DNA of 64,000 nucleotides from Haladaptatus paucihalophilus DX253 (GCF_000376445.1 NZ_AQXI01000001.1:1892962-1956961); one strand, 5' to 3'; shown: positions 9,067 to 18,105, counted from the first letter of the stretch. Numbers and translations: made by a program. Notes: a model not told the origin generated them from the letters alone.

Positions 9067-12000
9067 ATGAGCAGGTTCGCCGAAGTAGACGACCAGTACG
9101 AACCGCACTCGGTGGAAGACCGGGTGTTCGACTACTGGGACGACGTGAACGCCTACGAGAAGACGAAGCAGGCGCGAGAGGGCGCAGAGCGGTTCTTCTT
9201 CGTGGACGGGCCCCCGTACACCTCCGGGGCGGCGCACATGGGCACGACGTGGAACAAGTCGCTGAAGGACACCTACATCCGCTACAAACGGATGCGGGGC
9301 TACGACGTGACCGACCGACCGGGATACGACATGCACGGCCTGCCCATCGAGACCAAGGTCGAGGAGCGACTGGGCTTCGAGAACAAGAAGGACATCGAGG
9401 AGTTCGGAATGGAGAACTTCATCGAGGAGTGCAAGGAGTTCGCCAACGACCAACTCGATGCGATGGACGAGGACTTCAAGTCCTTCGGCGTCTGGATGGA
9501 CTGGGACAACCCGTACAAGACGCTCAGCCCCGAGTACATGGAGGCGGCGTGGTGGGGCTTCCAGCGCGCTCACGAACGCGGACTCGTGGAACAGGGCATG
9601 CGCTCCATCAGCCAGTGTCCGCGCTGTGAGACGGCCATCGCCAACAACGAAGTCGAGTACGAGGACGTGGACGACCCGTCCATCTACGTGAAATTCCCCT
9701 TGCGCGACCGAGAGGGAAGCTTAGTTGCATGGACGACGACGCCGTGGACCGTTCCGGCGAACACGTTCGTCGCCGTCGATGCCGACGGGGAGTACGCCGA
9801 AGTTCGAGCGACGAAGGACGGCGAGACCGAGACGCTCTACGTCGGCGCGCCGAAAGTCGAGGAAGTCCTGAAGGAAGGTCGCTACGACGACTACGAAGTC
9901 GTCGCGGAGCTGACCGGCGAGGAGATGCTCGGCTGGGAGTACGAACACCCGCTCGACGACGAGGTGCCGAACCACCCGAGCGGCGACGGGACGCTACAGG
10001 TCTACGAGGCCGACTACGTGGACGTCGAGGGAGACGGTACCGGACTCGTCCACTCCGCGCCCGGACACGGTGAGGAGGACTTCAACCGGGGTCGAGAACT
10101 CGGTCTCGACATCTTCTGCCCCGTCGGCGGCGACGGCACGTACAGCCAGGAAGCGGGCAAGTACGAGGGGCAGTTCGTCAAGGACGCGGACGATGATATC
10201 ATGGCCGACCTCGAAGCGAGCGGGCACCTGCTCGCGTCCGGCACCGTCCACCACAGCTACGGCCACTGTTGGCGGTGTGACACCGGCATCCTGCAAATCG
10301 TCACCGACCAGTGGTTCATCACGGTCACGGACATCAAGGAGGAACTGCTCGACAACATCGACGACAGCGAGTGGCATCCGCAGGAGGCCCGCGACGAGCG
10401 CTTCCGCAACTTCGTGGAGAACTCGCCGGACTGGAACGTCTCGCGTCAGCGCTACTGGGGAGTTCCGATACCCATCTGGACACCCGAAAATTGGGATGGG
10501 AGCATGGACGACGTGGTCGTCGTCGGCACGCGCGAGGAACTCGCCGAGGCGGTCGATCAGGACGTTGACCCCGAAGACGTGGACCTGCACCGTCCGACGG
10601 TGGACGACCTGACCATCACGAAGGACGGGACGACGTACACCCGCGTTCCGGACGTGTTCGACGTGTGGCTCGACTCCTCCGTGGCGTCGTGGGGCACGCT
10701 CGACTACCCGAGCAACCCGGACGACTTCGAGGAACTGTGGCCCGCCGACCTCATCATGGAGGCCCACGACCAGACGCGCGGGTGGTTCTGGTCGCAACTC
10801 GGCATGGGAACCGCCGCACTGGACGAAGTGCCGTACGACGAGGTGCTGATGCACGGGTGGGCGCTCGCCGAGGACGGCCGCAAGATGTCGAAATCCATCG
10901 GGAACATCGTCTCGCCCGAAGAGGCCATCGAGCGCCACGGCGCGGACCCGATGCGCCTGTTCCTGCTCTCGCAAAACCCGCAGGGCGAAGACATGCGCTT
11001 CTCGTGGGACGAGATGCAGAACATGCAACGGAGCCTGAACATCCTCTGGAACGTGTTCCGGTTCCCGCTGCCGTACATGCGCCTCGATGGATTCGACCCG
11101 GATGAGGTGGACGTGCAGGATGCCGAGACAGAACTCGTGGACGAGTGGTTGCTGTCGCGGTTGCAGACCGTGACGACCGAGATGACCGAGGACTGGGACG
11201 ACTTCCGGCAGGACAAGGCGCTCCGCACGCTGCTCGACTTCGTGGTCGAGGACGTCTCCCGGTTCTACATCCAGGTCGTCCGCGAGCGCATGTGGGACGA
11301 GGCCGACAGCGCGAGCAAACAGGCCGCCTACGCGACGTTTTACCACGTCCTGAAGGAACTGGTCGCCCTGCTCGCGCCGTTCGCGCCGTTCGTGAGCGAG
11401 GACATCTACCAGAACCTCACGGGCGACGAGGGCGAGGAGAGTGTCCACATGCTCGACTGGCCCGAAGCCGACGAGTTCTGGCAGGACGAGCAGTTGGAAG
11501 AAGACGTTGCCGTTCTCCGCGCCGTCGAGGAAGCGGGTGCGAACGCCCGCCAGCAGGCCGAGCGAAAGCTCCGCTGGCCCGTCTCACGAATCGTCGTGGA
11601 CGCGCGCGACGATTCGGTCGTCCACGCCGTCGAGAACCACGGCGACCTGCTGGCCGACCGCCTGAACGCCCGGGAGGTCGAGTTGGTCTCGCCCGACGAG
11701 GGGTGGGGCGAACTCGCCTACAGCGCCGAGGCGGACATGAGCGTCCTCGGACCCGCATTCGGCGGCGACGCGGGGCGGGTCATGAACGCGCTCAACGAGG
11801 CGCGCGTCACGGAACAGAACCTGTCCGCGCTCGAAGACGCGGTTTCGGATGCGCTCGGCGAGGACGTGGAACTCGCCGACGAGATGGTCGAGTTCGTCAC
11901 GAAGACGCCCGACGACGTGTCCGGCGCGACGTTCGACGTCGAAGGGACGGACCTCGGCGTCGTCTACGTCGATACCGCCCTCACCGAGGACATCGAGAGC

Positions 12001-12264
12001 GAGGGCTACGCCCGCGAAGTCATCCGCCGCGTACAGGAGATGCGAAAGGAAGAGGACCTCGACATCGAGGAGACTATCGACCTCGAACTGGACGTGCGTG
12101 ACGAACGCGTCGCCGAGTTGGTCGAGCGCCACATGGACCTCGTGAAAGAGGAGGTCCGCGCGGAGAGCGTCGGCGAGGTCGAGGACGGCTACCGCAAGAC
12201 GTGGGACGTGGAAGGCGTGGAGATGGAAATCGCCATCTCGCCGTTGGCGGAAGCGGAAGCGTAG
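9067..12264 (+). CDS. ileS: Isoleucyl-tRNA synthetase
   Basis: Class I synthetase that charges tRNA-Ile and edits misactivated valine. It is 1065 residues long, as expected for the archaeal/eukaryotic-type enzyme. The HIGH-equivalent is HMGT at residue 57 in PPYTSGAAHMGTTWN, followed by the editing CP1 domain. KMSKS is at residues 606-610. The C-terminal anticodon-binding and junction domains follow. I place the start at the ATG at 9067, because MSRFAEVDDQYEPHSVEDRVFDYW matches the normal IleS N-terminus. The frame is open upstream to 8923, but that part crosses the promoter. The 3' end lies in the first copy of a 70-bp duplication. Confidence 0.97.
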   Translation: MSRFAEVDDQYEPHSVEDRVFDYWDDVNAYEKTKQAREGAERFFFVDGPPYTSGAAHMGTTWNKSLKDTYIRYKRMRGYDVTDRPGYDMHGLPIETKVEERLGFENKKDIEEFGMENFIEECKEFANDQLDAMDEDFKSFGVWMDWDNPYKTLSPEYMEAAWWGFQRAHERGLVEQGMRSISQCPRCETAIANNEVEYEDVDDPSIYVKFPLRDREGSLVAWTTTPWTVPANTFVAVDADGEYAEVRATKDGETETLYVGAPKVEEVLKEGRYDDYEVVAELTGEEMLGWEYEHPLDDEVPNHPSGDGTLQVYEADYVDVEGDGTGLVHSAPGHGEEDFNRGRELGLDIFCPVGGDGTYSQEAGKYEGQFVKDADDDIMADLEASGHLLASGTVHHSYGHCWRCDTGILQIVTDQWFITVTDIKEELLDNIDDSEWHPQEARDERFRNFVENSPDWNVSRQRYWGVPIPIWTPENWDGSMDDVVVVGTREELAEAVDQDVDPEDVDLHRPTVDDLTITKDGTTYTRVPDVFDVWLDSSVASWGTLDYPSNPDDFEELWPADLIMEAHDQTRGWFWSQLGMGTAALDEVPYDEVLMHGWALAEDGRKMSKSIGNIVSPEEAIERHGADPMRLFLLSQNPQGEDMRFSWDEMQNMQRSLNILWNVFRFPLPYMRLDGFDPDEVDVQDAETELVDEWLLSRLQTVTTEMTEDWDDFRQDKALRTLLDFVVEDVSRFYIQVVRERMWDEADSASKQAAYATFYHVLKELVALLAPFAPFVSEDIYQNLTGDEGEESVHMLDWPEADEFWQDEQLEEDVAVLRAVEEAGANARQQAERKLRWPVSRIVVDARDDSVVHAVENHGDLLADRLNAREVELVSPDEGWGELAYSAEADMSVLGPAFGGDAGRVMNALNEARVTEQNLSALEDAVSDALGEDVELADEMVEFVTKTPDDVSGATFDVEGTDLGVVYVDTALTEDIESEGYAREVIRRVQEMRKEEDLDIEETIDLELDVRDERVAELVERHMDLVKEEVRAESVGEVEDGYRKTWDVEGVEMEIAISPLAEAEA

Positions 12265-12304
12265 AACACCGAACCGCGAACGGTGCGAGGCGCGAAGCGC
12301 CTCG
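12235..12304. repeat. 70-bp direct repeat, copy 1 (spans ileS 3' end)
   Basis: This copy contains the last codons and stop of ileS and then GAACGGTGCGAGGCGCGAAGC. It matches 12437-12506 with a single A/G difference. Each copy carries a perfect hairpin, GAGGCGC-GAA-GCGCCTC. Copy 1 is the original, since it holds the in-frame end of ileS. Confidence 0.9.
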
Positions 12305-12378
12305 GTGAGTGAGCGGGGCGAGGAACCCCCGACGGAGTGCCGAAGGCACGACGGACGGGGGTGACGACGTGCTTTTGG

Positions 12379-12431
12379 TCCAGCTTTTACCAGCGAGTGA
12401 ACGACGGTGAGCGAGTGCAGTAAAAGGTGGA
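12379..12431. repeat. Imperfect inverted repeat (stem-loop) TCCAGCTTTTAC/GTAAAAGGTGGA
   Basis: Arms at 12379-12390 and 12420-12431 are complementary except for one position. They flank a 29-nt loop containing GCGAGTGAACGACGGTGAGC. The arms sit between the two copies of the 70-bp direct repeat. If transcribed, this would form a 12-bp hairpin with one mismatch. Confidence 0.6.
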
Positions 12432-12436
12432 TTGCA

Positions 12437-12506
12437 ATCTCGCCGTTGGCGGAAGCGGAAGCGTAGAACACCGAGCCGCGAACGGTGCGAGGCGCGAAGC
12501 GCCTCG
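12437..12506. repeat. 70-bp direct repeat, copy 2 (intergenic, contains ileS 3'-end remnant)
   Basis: This copy lies 202 bp after copy 1 and has one mismatch in 70. It begins with the ileS terminal sequence although no gene precedes it, so it is a recent local duplication. It keeps the hairpin GAGGCGC-GAA-GCGCCTC. Confidence 0.9.
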
Positions 12507-12678
12507 AAATTCGGGCGACAAGGGAGCGGAACGGTGGGATTCGCACAGACGGCCCCCCGGTTCGATGCACCTCTCGTTCGAGATATTTCACGGTGAGAAG
12601 TGACCAAAGCTATTACCGAGAAGTGAGTAGCAACGTTCGTCAGACGGAGCTATAGAACGGAACACAGTTCTCACAATC

Positions 12679-14778
12679 ATGATACTGGAAGCGTTTTCGG
12701 ATTCGAAGGGAATCGAAATCACGGATCCGGTCGAAAAGACACGATTCCCGATCCGTACGCCGACGCGGGTGTCACCTGCGGACGTGGCGGTCGACGACCT
12801 CGACTTCCCCGTCGAAACGGCGGTCGAAATTCGGACCTCGGCCATCGAAATACCGTTGAGTCGCGGAATCTTCGTTCGGGATTTCGACGGACGGCTTCGT
12901 TTCGAGAGCGGCGAAAATAGCGATGGAGCAAGGTTGCCGAGCGACGACTACGTAGTCGAGATCAGCAACGCGCCGATGAAAGTGTACTTTTCAGTTTCCG
13001 GGTCGGTATCGTTCGAGCGAAACCATTCGGAGTCGACGTTCTCGTTCGAGCGTGAGCGTCGTATCGTTATCGGCGCTCGCTCACAGTTTCAGAAGCCGCC
13101 AGGAACCATCACGGTGACCGACGATGCCGACGACATCATGCGAGCGATGTCGGTGTTCGGGTCGGCGTTGAAAACCACGAGTCCGGAACGGTCGTATCCG
13201 ACGCTCCGCGGACATCCGCCGCTCATCGAACGCGGCGAGGAGTTCCACGTGTCGTCCTCGATACCGTCATCGGCGACGGAGACCACGCTCGTGCTTCCGC
13301 CGGAGCGGGAGTATCTCTATCCGGCGACCTCGCTCGCCTACTATCTCAATTCGTCGGTCGTCCCCGGAAAACAGCCGCGCCTCGTTGCCGATAGCTTCGA
13401 GTACGAGTTGGACGGTGACGATGGCTACGAGGCGACGGTCGAACGCGTCCTTCGGCAGGTGTTCTTTCTCGATTGTCTCACGCGGACGAACGGGTTTTAT
13501 TCGGTTCAGCTCCACGAGCGGGAGGTGGTCGAACCGCGGCTCGACATCGATTTGGATGCGCTCTTCGACGCACCGGTGGCAGAGCGCCTCCCGGCGTATC
13601 TCGGTGTGCCGTTCGAGACGCTCGAACCCGCGATTTCGCCGTGGCATCTCGCCGTCGATATGGTGCCGTCCGAGCACAACGTCGAGTATCTCCCGTTTCT
13701 GGCCAACAAGCTCGCATTCGTTCGGACGGCACGGTTGCCATCCGAAGCGACGGAGAAATCGCCGGAGCTAATGCACGAATTTTATCGGGCCGGGGTCACG
13801 GATTCACCCATCAGTACGGACATCGAATCGAAGACGCGACCGGAGATATTCGAGTTGAAGGGCGAACCGGACACGATAGAGCGTGCATGGGTCGGCCCGG
13901 GGTACCCGCTTCGGTGGAGCAAGTTGACGTACGATGGGCTGCACGCGGAAGCGACCCGAAATAAGACGACTGAGAACGCATCTACCCCAACTATCGATGT
14001 CACTATCGTCTGCAACGACACCGCGATGCAGGATGAAAGCGATGTCGTTCGCTACTACGACCTCCGCGAACTGCCACGGTTCGACATCTCCGTTCATCAC
14101 CGAACGACGAAAGCTGAGCTGGAAAAACACCTCACCGAGCAATCCGACTTTTTCCACTACATCGGCCATATTTCGGATGACGGAATACAGTGTGAGGACG
14201 GCTATCTCGATGCAAGGGGTTTCTCTGAGGTAAACGCGACGACGTTTCTGCTCAACGCGTGCAATTCTTACAGACAGGGAACTGCACTCATCGAGCGTGG
14301 CTCGACGGCGGGTATCGCCACCCTCTCCAAGGTCAGCAACACGACCGCGACGGACATCGGTCGGTCACTCGTTCAGTTGCTGAGCATCGGGTTTCAGCTC
14401 CAGACCGCGCTAACGGTGCTAAACCGGGTGAAATTGACAGGTTACCGATATATAGCTCTCGGGGACAGCAGTAAAACGCTGTGTCAAAGTGAGAGTATTG
14501 TAACTCCCGTTATCCGGGTCAAAGACGTCGATTCGGGAATATTTAAAATTGAAGTGGATATACATCCGACAAGGAACACCCATCGAGGTACGATTTTGGA
14601 GACCGCGGCAGAAAATGCATCCCGGTATCATCTTTTAGCCGGCAAAGTGGGGACATTCGAGTTCACTCCGGACCGGTTGGAAGAATATTTCGCAATGGAG
14701 CGGTCACCGGTCGAAATCGACGGCGAACTGTACTGGAGCGACGAACTGTCGGCGGAAGAAGTTACGGAGTTACTGTAG
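12679..14778 (+). CDS. CHAT-domain (caspase-like) protein
   Basis: The 699-residue protein has a C-terminal CHAT domain, a clan CD peptidase fold related to caspases and separase. The catalytic dyad pattern is visible: His in FFHYIGH (H493 or H497, the latter in the usual His-Gly-like position) and Cys528 in FLLNACNSYRQG. The hydrophobic strand TFLLNAC and the following segment ALIERGSTAGIATL fit the family. Residues 1 to about 440 form a large beta-rich region I cannot assign. It may sense or bind a partner. No signal peptide or membrane segment is seen. CHAT proteins in bacteria and in some CRISPR systems are proteases set off by partner signals, and no such partner adjoins this gene. The ATG at 12679 follows the repeat-rich intergenic region. 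Confidence 0.75.
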   Translation: MILEAFSDSKGIEITDPVEKTRFPIRTPTRVSPADVAVDDLDFPVETAVEIRTSAIEIPLSRGIFVRDFDGRLRFESGENSDGARLPSDDYVVEISNAPMKVYFSVSGSVSFERNHSESTFSFERERRIVIGARSQFQKPPGTITVTDDADDIMRAMSVFGSALKTTSPERSYPTLRGHPPLIERGEEFHVSSSIPSSATETTLVLPPEREYLYPATSLAYYLNSSVVPGKQPRLVADSFEYELDGDDGYEATVERVLRQVFFLDCLTRTNGFYSVQLHEREVVEPRLDIDLDALFDAPVAERLPAYLGVPFETLEPAISPWHLAVDMVPSEHNVEYLPFLANKLAFVRTARLPSEATEKSPELMHEFYRAGVTDSPISTDIESKTRPEIFELKGEPDTIERAWVGPGYPLRWSKLTYDGLHAEATRNKTTENASTPTIDVTIVCNDTAMQDESDVVRYYDLRELPRFDISVHHRTTKAELEKHLTEQSDFFHYIGHISDDGIQCEDGYLDARGFSEVNATTFLLNACNSYRQGTALIERGSTAGIATLSKVSNTTATDIGRSLVQLLSIGFQLQTALTVLNRVKLTGYRYIALGDSSKTLCQSESIVTPVIRVKDVDSGIFKIEVDIHPTRNTHRGTILETAAENASRYHLLAGKVGTFEFTPDRLEEYFAMERSPVEIDGELYWSDELSAEEVTELL

Positions 14779-14913
14779 TCACATCGTCGCGGCACGTCGG
14801 CTCCGTCGGTGGCGAAAACTGGACTGCGATTACCGGCGGCGAAAGAGAGGAAACCGACCGCGGAAGTCGAAGGTGACCGGAAAGATAGAGGTGCCCTAAA
14901 AGGTCGAACGTAG

Positions 14914-15684
14914 TTACGCCGACGAATCGTTCAGGAAATCCTCGACGCCGGTGCGCATGAAACTCAAATCGGCACCGAGGAGGAAGAACCGAAAGCCGCG
15001 CTCGGTTCGCTCGGATTTGATTTCCGGTGTCCGTCCCGCGATTCCCGGATACACGTCGTTGGCTTTCGCCGCCTCGAACACTCGCTCGACTGCCGTCGTC
15101 ACGTCGGGATGGTCCTTCTCGCCCGGATGGCCGTACGCCGCGGACAAGTCGTTCTCGCCGATGAACGCGACGTCGATGCCATCGACTGCGAGTATCTCCT
15201 CGACTCGCTCGACGGCCGCCGGCGATTCGATTTGGACGGTGAGGAGCGTTTCCTCGTTCGCCGTGGTCACGTAGTCGTCGAACTCCTCGCCGTACGTGTT
15301 GGCCCGCGTAGTGCCAGCGACGCCGCGCTCCCCGACTGGTGGGAAGTGGGTCGCTCGGACGACGGAATCCGCGTCTTCGGGCGTCTCCACGCCGGGGACG
15401 ATGACGCCTTTCGCGCCGGAGTCGAGGGCGTGTTTCGCGCCGCCCGAAACGGCTGTTTCGACGGACGGAAGTCGAACGAGCGGCGTGGCGTGTGGTTCGA
15501 CCGCTCGAACGAGCGCTTCCACGCGTTCGGGCGAGTGGGGTGCGTGTTCGGTGTCGATAGCGACCCAATCGACCGACGTTCGGGAGAGTACCTCCGCCGC
15601 TCGCGTGCTCCCCGACAGAAGCCACGCACCGGCGACCGCATCACCGCAGTCGAGTTTTCGCATCGAACGGTTCACGATTGACAT
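14914..15684 (-). CDS. HpcH/HpaI aldolase family protein
   Basis: Divalent-metal-dependent class II aldolase of the HpcH/HpaI (2-keto-3-deoxy-sugar or hydroxy-oxo-acid) family. It is 256 residues from the ATG at 15684. Signatures include VAIDTEHAPHSPE, LVRLPSVE, GAKGVIVPGVETPEDA, the substrate/metal segment TVQIESPAAVERV, and FIGENDLSAAYG. Members cleave 2-keto-3-deoxy acids to pyruvate and an aldehyde, and the substrate is not evident here. An in-frame ATG at 15705 would add seven residues without similarity to the family. The gene is followed by the convergent CHAT gene and preceded by prs on the same strand. Confidence 0.88.
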   Translation of the reverse strand: MSIVNRSMRKLDCGDAVAGAWLLSGSTRAAEVLSRTSVDWVAIDTEHAPHSPERVEALVRAVEPHATPLVRLPSVETAVSGGAKHALDSGAKGVIVPGVETPEDADSVVRATHFPPVGERGVAGTTRANTYGEEFDDYVTTANEETLLTVQIESPAAVERVEEILAVDGIDVAFIGENDLSAAYGHPGEKDHPDVTTAVERVFEAAKANDVYPGIAGRTPEIKSERTERGFRFFLLGADLSFMRTGVEDFLNDSSA

Positions 15685-15754
15685 ACGCGTCCCTTCGGCG
15701 GACACGTAATAAAAGGGGGGACGTGATTAGAGAGTGTGTTCGGAGCGAGCGGAT

Positions 15755-16603
15755 TTACAGCGCGTCGGCAATCGTCGGCGCGACGGACACCTGACTGACC
15801 GCCCGCTCGATGGTGTCGGTGCCGAACACCGCTTCGACGCCCGCCTGTGCGAGTTTCGTTCGTGCGTTCCGCGCGAGCATCGGGTGGACGCAGGTGACGA
15901 AGACGCGGCCCACGTCGCGCTCCTGGAGGAGGGAAACGGCCTCGCTCATGGTCGAACCGGTGGCGATGATGTCGTCTGTGACGACCACGTCGCGGCCGGT
16001 GACGTCGGTATCGCTGGGCGTGATTTCGACCTCGGAGCCGGAGATGCGTTTCTTCTCGAAGTAGTCGATAACGCCGTCGCCGTACGTGTCACGGACCGTT
16101 TCGGCGATGTCGAGCGCGCCGTCGTCCGGGGAGAGGAAAACGGGGTCGGTCAAGTCGTCCGGGAGAGGTTCCGCGAGACGACCTGCGGCGTCGATAGATT
16201 CGGCGGGAACGTCGAAGAAGTCACAGATGGCCTCCTCGTGCGGGTTGACCGTGAGCACGCGGTCGGTTCCGGTGCTGATGGCGCGAGCGACCGCTCGGGC
16301 GGAGATGGGGTGGCCGCGGTCGAACGCCCTGTCCTGCCGTGCGTAGCCCATGTAGGGGAGGACGGTGACGACCTCCTCGGCACCCCACTCGCGGGCGGCG
16401 TCCTGCAGTTGGAGCAGTTCGAGGTGGGCGTCGCTGGAGACGGTCGAGGCGACGACGACGGCACGACCACCCTCGAATTCGGGAGCGGTTGCGAGCAGTT
16501 CGCCGTCCGGGAACGATTCGTACTCCACGAACCCGAGAGGTTCGTTCGATTCGTCGGCGAGAGTGGCCGCCAGAGATTGCGAGGCGGACCCACTGAGTAT
16601 CAT
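15755..16603 (-). CDS. prs: Ribose-phosphate diphosphokinase (PRPP synthetase)
   Basis: Makes PRPP from ribose 5-phosphate and ATP, feeding histidine, purine and pyrimidine synthesis. The matching users hisA/hisB, pyrE, upp and purO all lie in this window. The protein is 282 residues, close to the short archaeal class. The pyrophosphate/ATP loop appears as YMGYARQDRAFDRGHPISARA, and the PRPP-binding motif as VVVTDDIIATGSTM. The ATG at 16603 gives MILSGSASQSLA, the normal archaeal start. The upstream open frame to 16750 is rejected because it is Arg-rich and family-unlike. Confidence 0.95.
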   Translation of the reverse strand: MILSGSASQSLAATLADESNEPLGFVEYESFPDGELLATAPEFEGGRAVVVASTVSSDAHLELLQLQDAAREWGAEEVVTVLPYMGYARQDRAFDRGHPISARAVARAISTGTDRVLTVNPHEEAICDFFDVPAESIDAAGRLAEPLPDDLTDPVFLSPDDGALDIAETVRDTYGDGVIDYFEKKRISGSEVEITPSDTDVTGRDVVVTDDIIATGSTMSEAVSLLQERDVGRVFVTCVHPMLARNARTKLAQAGVEAVFGTDTIERAVSQVSVAPTIADAL

Positions 16604-16822
16604 ACGCGGACACTGGATATGCCGGGTTAAACCGGTTTTCACTCGTCGGCACGTGTGCCGAGTCAAGCCCTCACAGTCACCCGTCAACCACGCCGATTTC
16701 GAACGTCGCTCGCCGATGATTGGGGCACGGCGGGAAGGAAACGGAAGCATCGGTCGGGAGTCGTCGAGAACGGTTCACGATTCTAAATATACGTATGAAT
16801 TCACCATATTCCAATATACTAT

Positions 16823-16832
16823 TTTATTTATA
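16823..16832 (+). promoter_or_regulatory. TATA box of the tandem winged-helix gene
   Basis: TTTATTTATA centred about 28 nt before the ATG at 16856, inside an unusually AT-rich stretch (about 16781-16855). The spacing implies a leaderless transcript. Confidence 0.65.
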
Positions 16833-16855
16833 CAATGAAATGGTAGTGTCACACA

Positions 16856-17341
16856 ATGGTTTCGGTAACCCGGTTGAGCATCGAGACATCGCTTCCGGTA
16901 GACGAAAACGAGTTGACCCCCGCGGAAAAGGGGGTCCTGAATCTCCTCGCGGAAGGTCGGTGCACGCCAGCGTACGTCGGTAGCGAACTGGCTATCGGAG
17001 CGGACACGGCGCGGTCGGTTCTCGACGGGTTCCGCGATGTCGATATCGTCGGGAAACCGTACCGTGGTCTCTACGAGTTACAGGTCGGGGAAGAAACGGA
17101 CCACGAAAAGTATCGAAATACGGAGGCGGTTCTCTTCGACGTCCCGTTCGACGACGACCAATTCAGGCCGACCGAGCGGGGTATTTTGAATCTGCTCGCC
17201 GAAGGCAGAGCGATACCCGCATACCTCGCGCAAGAACTCGACGTGACGCAAGAATGGGTGAAAAATCGGCTCCACGAACTCACCCGTCTCGGCCTCGTTC
17301 GACGGCGGTATCGGGGGCTGTACGAACTCGACGTGGACTAG
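16856..17341 (+). CDS. Tandem winged-helix (wHTH) DNA-binding protein
   Basis: 161 residues made almost entirely of two homologous modules. Module 1 (about residues 20-77) starts LTPAEKGVLNLLAEGR and ends YRGLYELQV. Module 2 (about 101-161) starts FRPTERGILNLLAEGR and ends YRGLYELDVD. Each has the helix-turn-helix spacing of a MarR/PhiH1-like winged helix with a conserved RGLYEL wing. A single chain with two matched domains could bind DNA as a pseudo-dimer. It has a strong promoter of its own and is unlinked to an obvious target gene. The stop overlaps the 3' end of the convergent beta-propeller gene by four bases. The regulator role is inferred. Confidence 0.75.
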   Translation: MVSVTRLSIETSLPVDENELTPAEKGVLNLLAEGRCTPAYVGSELAIGADTARSVLDGFRDVDIVGKPYRGLYELQVGEETDHEKYRNTEAVLFDVPFDDDQFRPTERGILNLLAEGRAIPAYLAQELDVTQEWVKNRLHELTRLGLVRRRYRGLYELDVD

Positions 17342-18105
17342 CGGACGGAAAGCCCCGTCACGCCCGTCAACCCGAGATGGCGACTCCGCCAGCCGTCTCC
17401 GACGGTCGCCAGAACGGTCCCGGATTCGGTCGCGGCGTACACGCCGTCGCCGAACGCGATGTCCGCGATAGGGTCATCGACCGGAAGCGAAACGTCCGTC
17501 CACTCGTTGCCCGCTCGGGAAACCACTTGGTCGGCGGTTGCGGCGTACGCATCCCCGTCCGTCGCGCTCACGACGCGGAAATCGCCCGCCAAGACGTCCA
17601 TCCAGCCGTTGCCGAGTCGATAGAGACCGTCGGCGGTCGCGGCGAGCGGAACACCCGACGCGGAGACGTCCCGAACGTCGGTCAACCCGGCGTGTTGCAC
17701 ACCTTCAGACGAAACGCGGTAGACGCCCTCGGCGGTGGCGACCAGATTGCCGTCGATGGCTCGCACGGCGTCGAGCGTCGCCAATTCGTGCCACTCACCG
17801 TTGTAACGCGCGAGTCGGCCGTCCTCCCCCGCCGCGAGAAGGTCGTCGCCGTCGAATCCGACGGTGACGGCGGGGCCGAATTCGAGCGGCGAAAACGCCG
17901 CGTCGAGCACGTCCTCGTCGGTCGCAACGGCGAGGGTTCCGTCGATCGCGGCGATGTCGCGGGCGGCACAGCGGTGGGCCAGCGAGAACTCGCCGATGAT
18001 GTCACCGGAGACTTCGACGCGAGCGACGCCCAGTTCGGTGGCGACGAAGACCGTCGTCGTTCCCTCCCGGTCGCTGTAGACTCGCTTCTCGTCGATGGTG
18101 GTCAT
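17338..18105 (-). CDS. Haloarchaeal beta-propeller-like protein
   Basis: A 255-residue soluble protein built of repeated short beta units (such as TVFVATELGVARVEV, GNLVATAEGVYRVSS, VPLAATADGLYRLGN and DGVYAATESGTVLATVG). In each, an (A/V)ATxxGVYR-like motif recurs about every 40 residues. This is the pattern of a six- or seven-bladed propeller. I associate it with a haloarchaeal beta-propeller family of unknown function. No signal peptide is seen, so it is probably a cytoplasmic binding scaffold. It converges with the tandem winged-helix gene. Confidence 0.7.
   Translation of the reverse strand: MTTIDEKRVYSDREGTTTVFVATELGVARVEVSGDIIGEFSLAHRCAARDIAAIDGTLAVATDEDVLDAAFSPLEFGPAVTVGFDGDDLLAAGEDGRLARYNGEWHELATLDAVRAIDGNLVATAEGVYRVSSEGVQHAGLTDVRDVSASGVPLAATADGLYRLGNGWMDVLAGDFRVVSATDGDAYAATADQVVSRAGNEWTDVSLPVDDPIADIAFGDGVYAATESGTVLATVGDGWRSRHLGLTGVTGLSVR

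Larger units (their letters stand above)
12265..12678. other. Non-coding stretch with structured repeats between ileS and the CHAT gene
   Basis: These 414 bp contain no convincing gene. They hold the end of direct-repeat copy 1, a GC-rich AGCGAGTGAACGACGG-type segment, an imperfect stem-loop (12379-12431) and direct-repeat copy 2 (12437-12506). A sequence rich in short A/T patches (about 12590-12678) then leads to the CHAT gene and probably holds its promoter. The make-up resembles recurrent haloarchaeal intergenic elements more than regulatory DNA of one gene. Confidence 0.6.

Noticed and set aside
9994-11448. A 484-codon minus-strand frame inside ileS
   Set aside because: It is fully antisense to IleS, which has a clear HIGH/KMSKS protein. 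It is His/Val/Leu-rich shadow sequence.
12235-12506. A CRISPR array
   Set aside because: There are only two repeat copies of 70 bp with a 132-bp middle, no regular spacers and no cas genes.
16604-16855. Frames in the AT-rich region before the tandem winged-helix gene
   Set aside because: They run through the promoter region and have no domain content. The region is better explained as promoter DNA.
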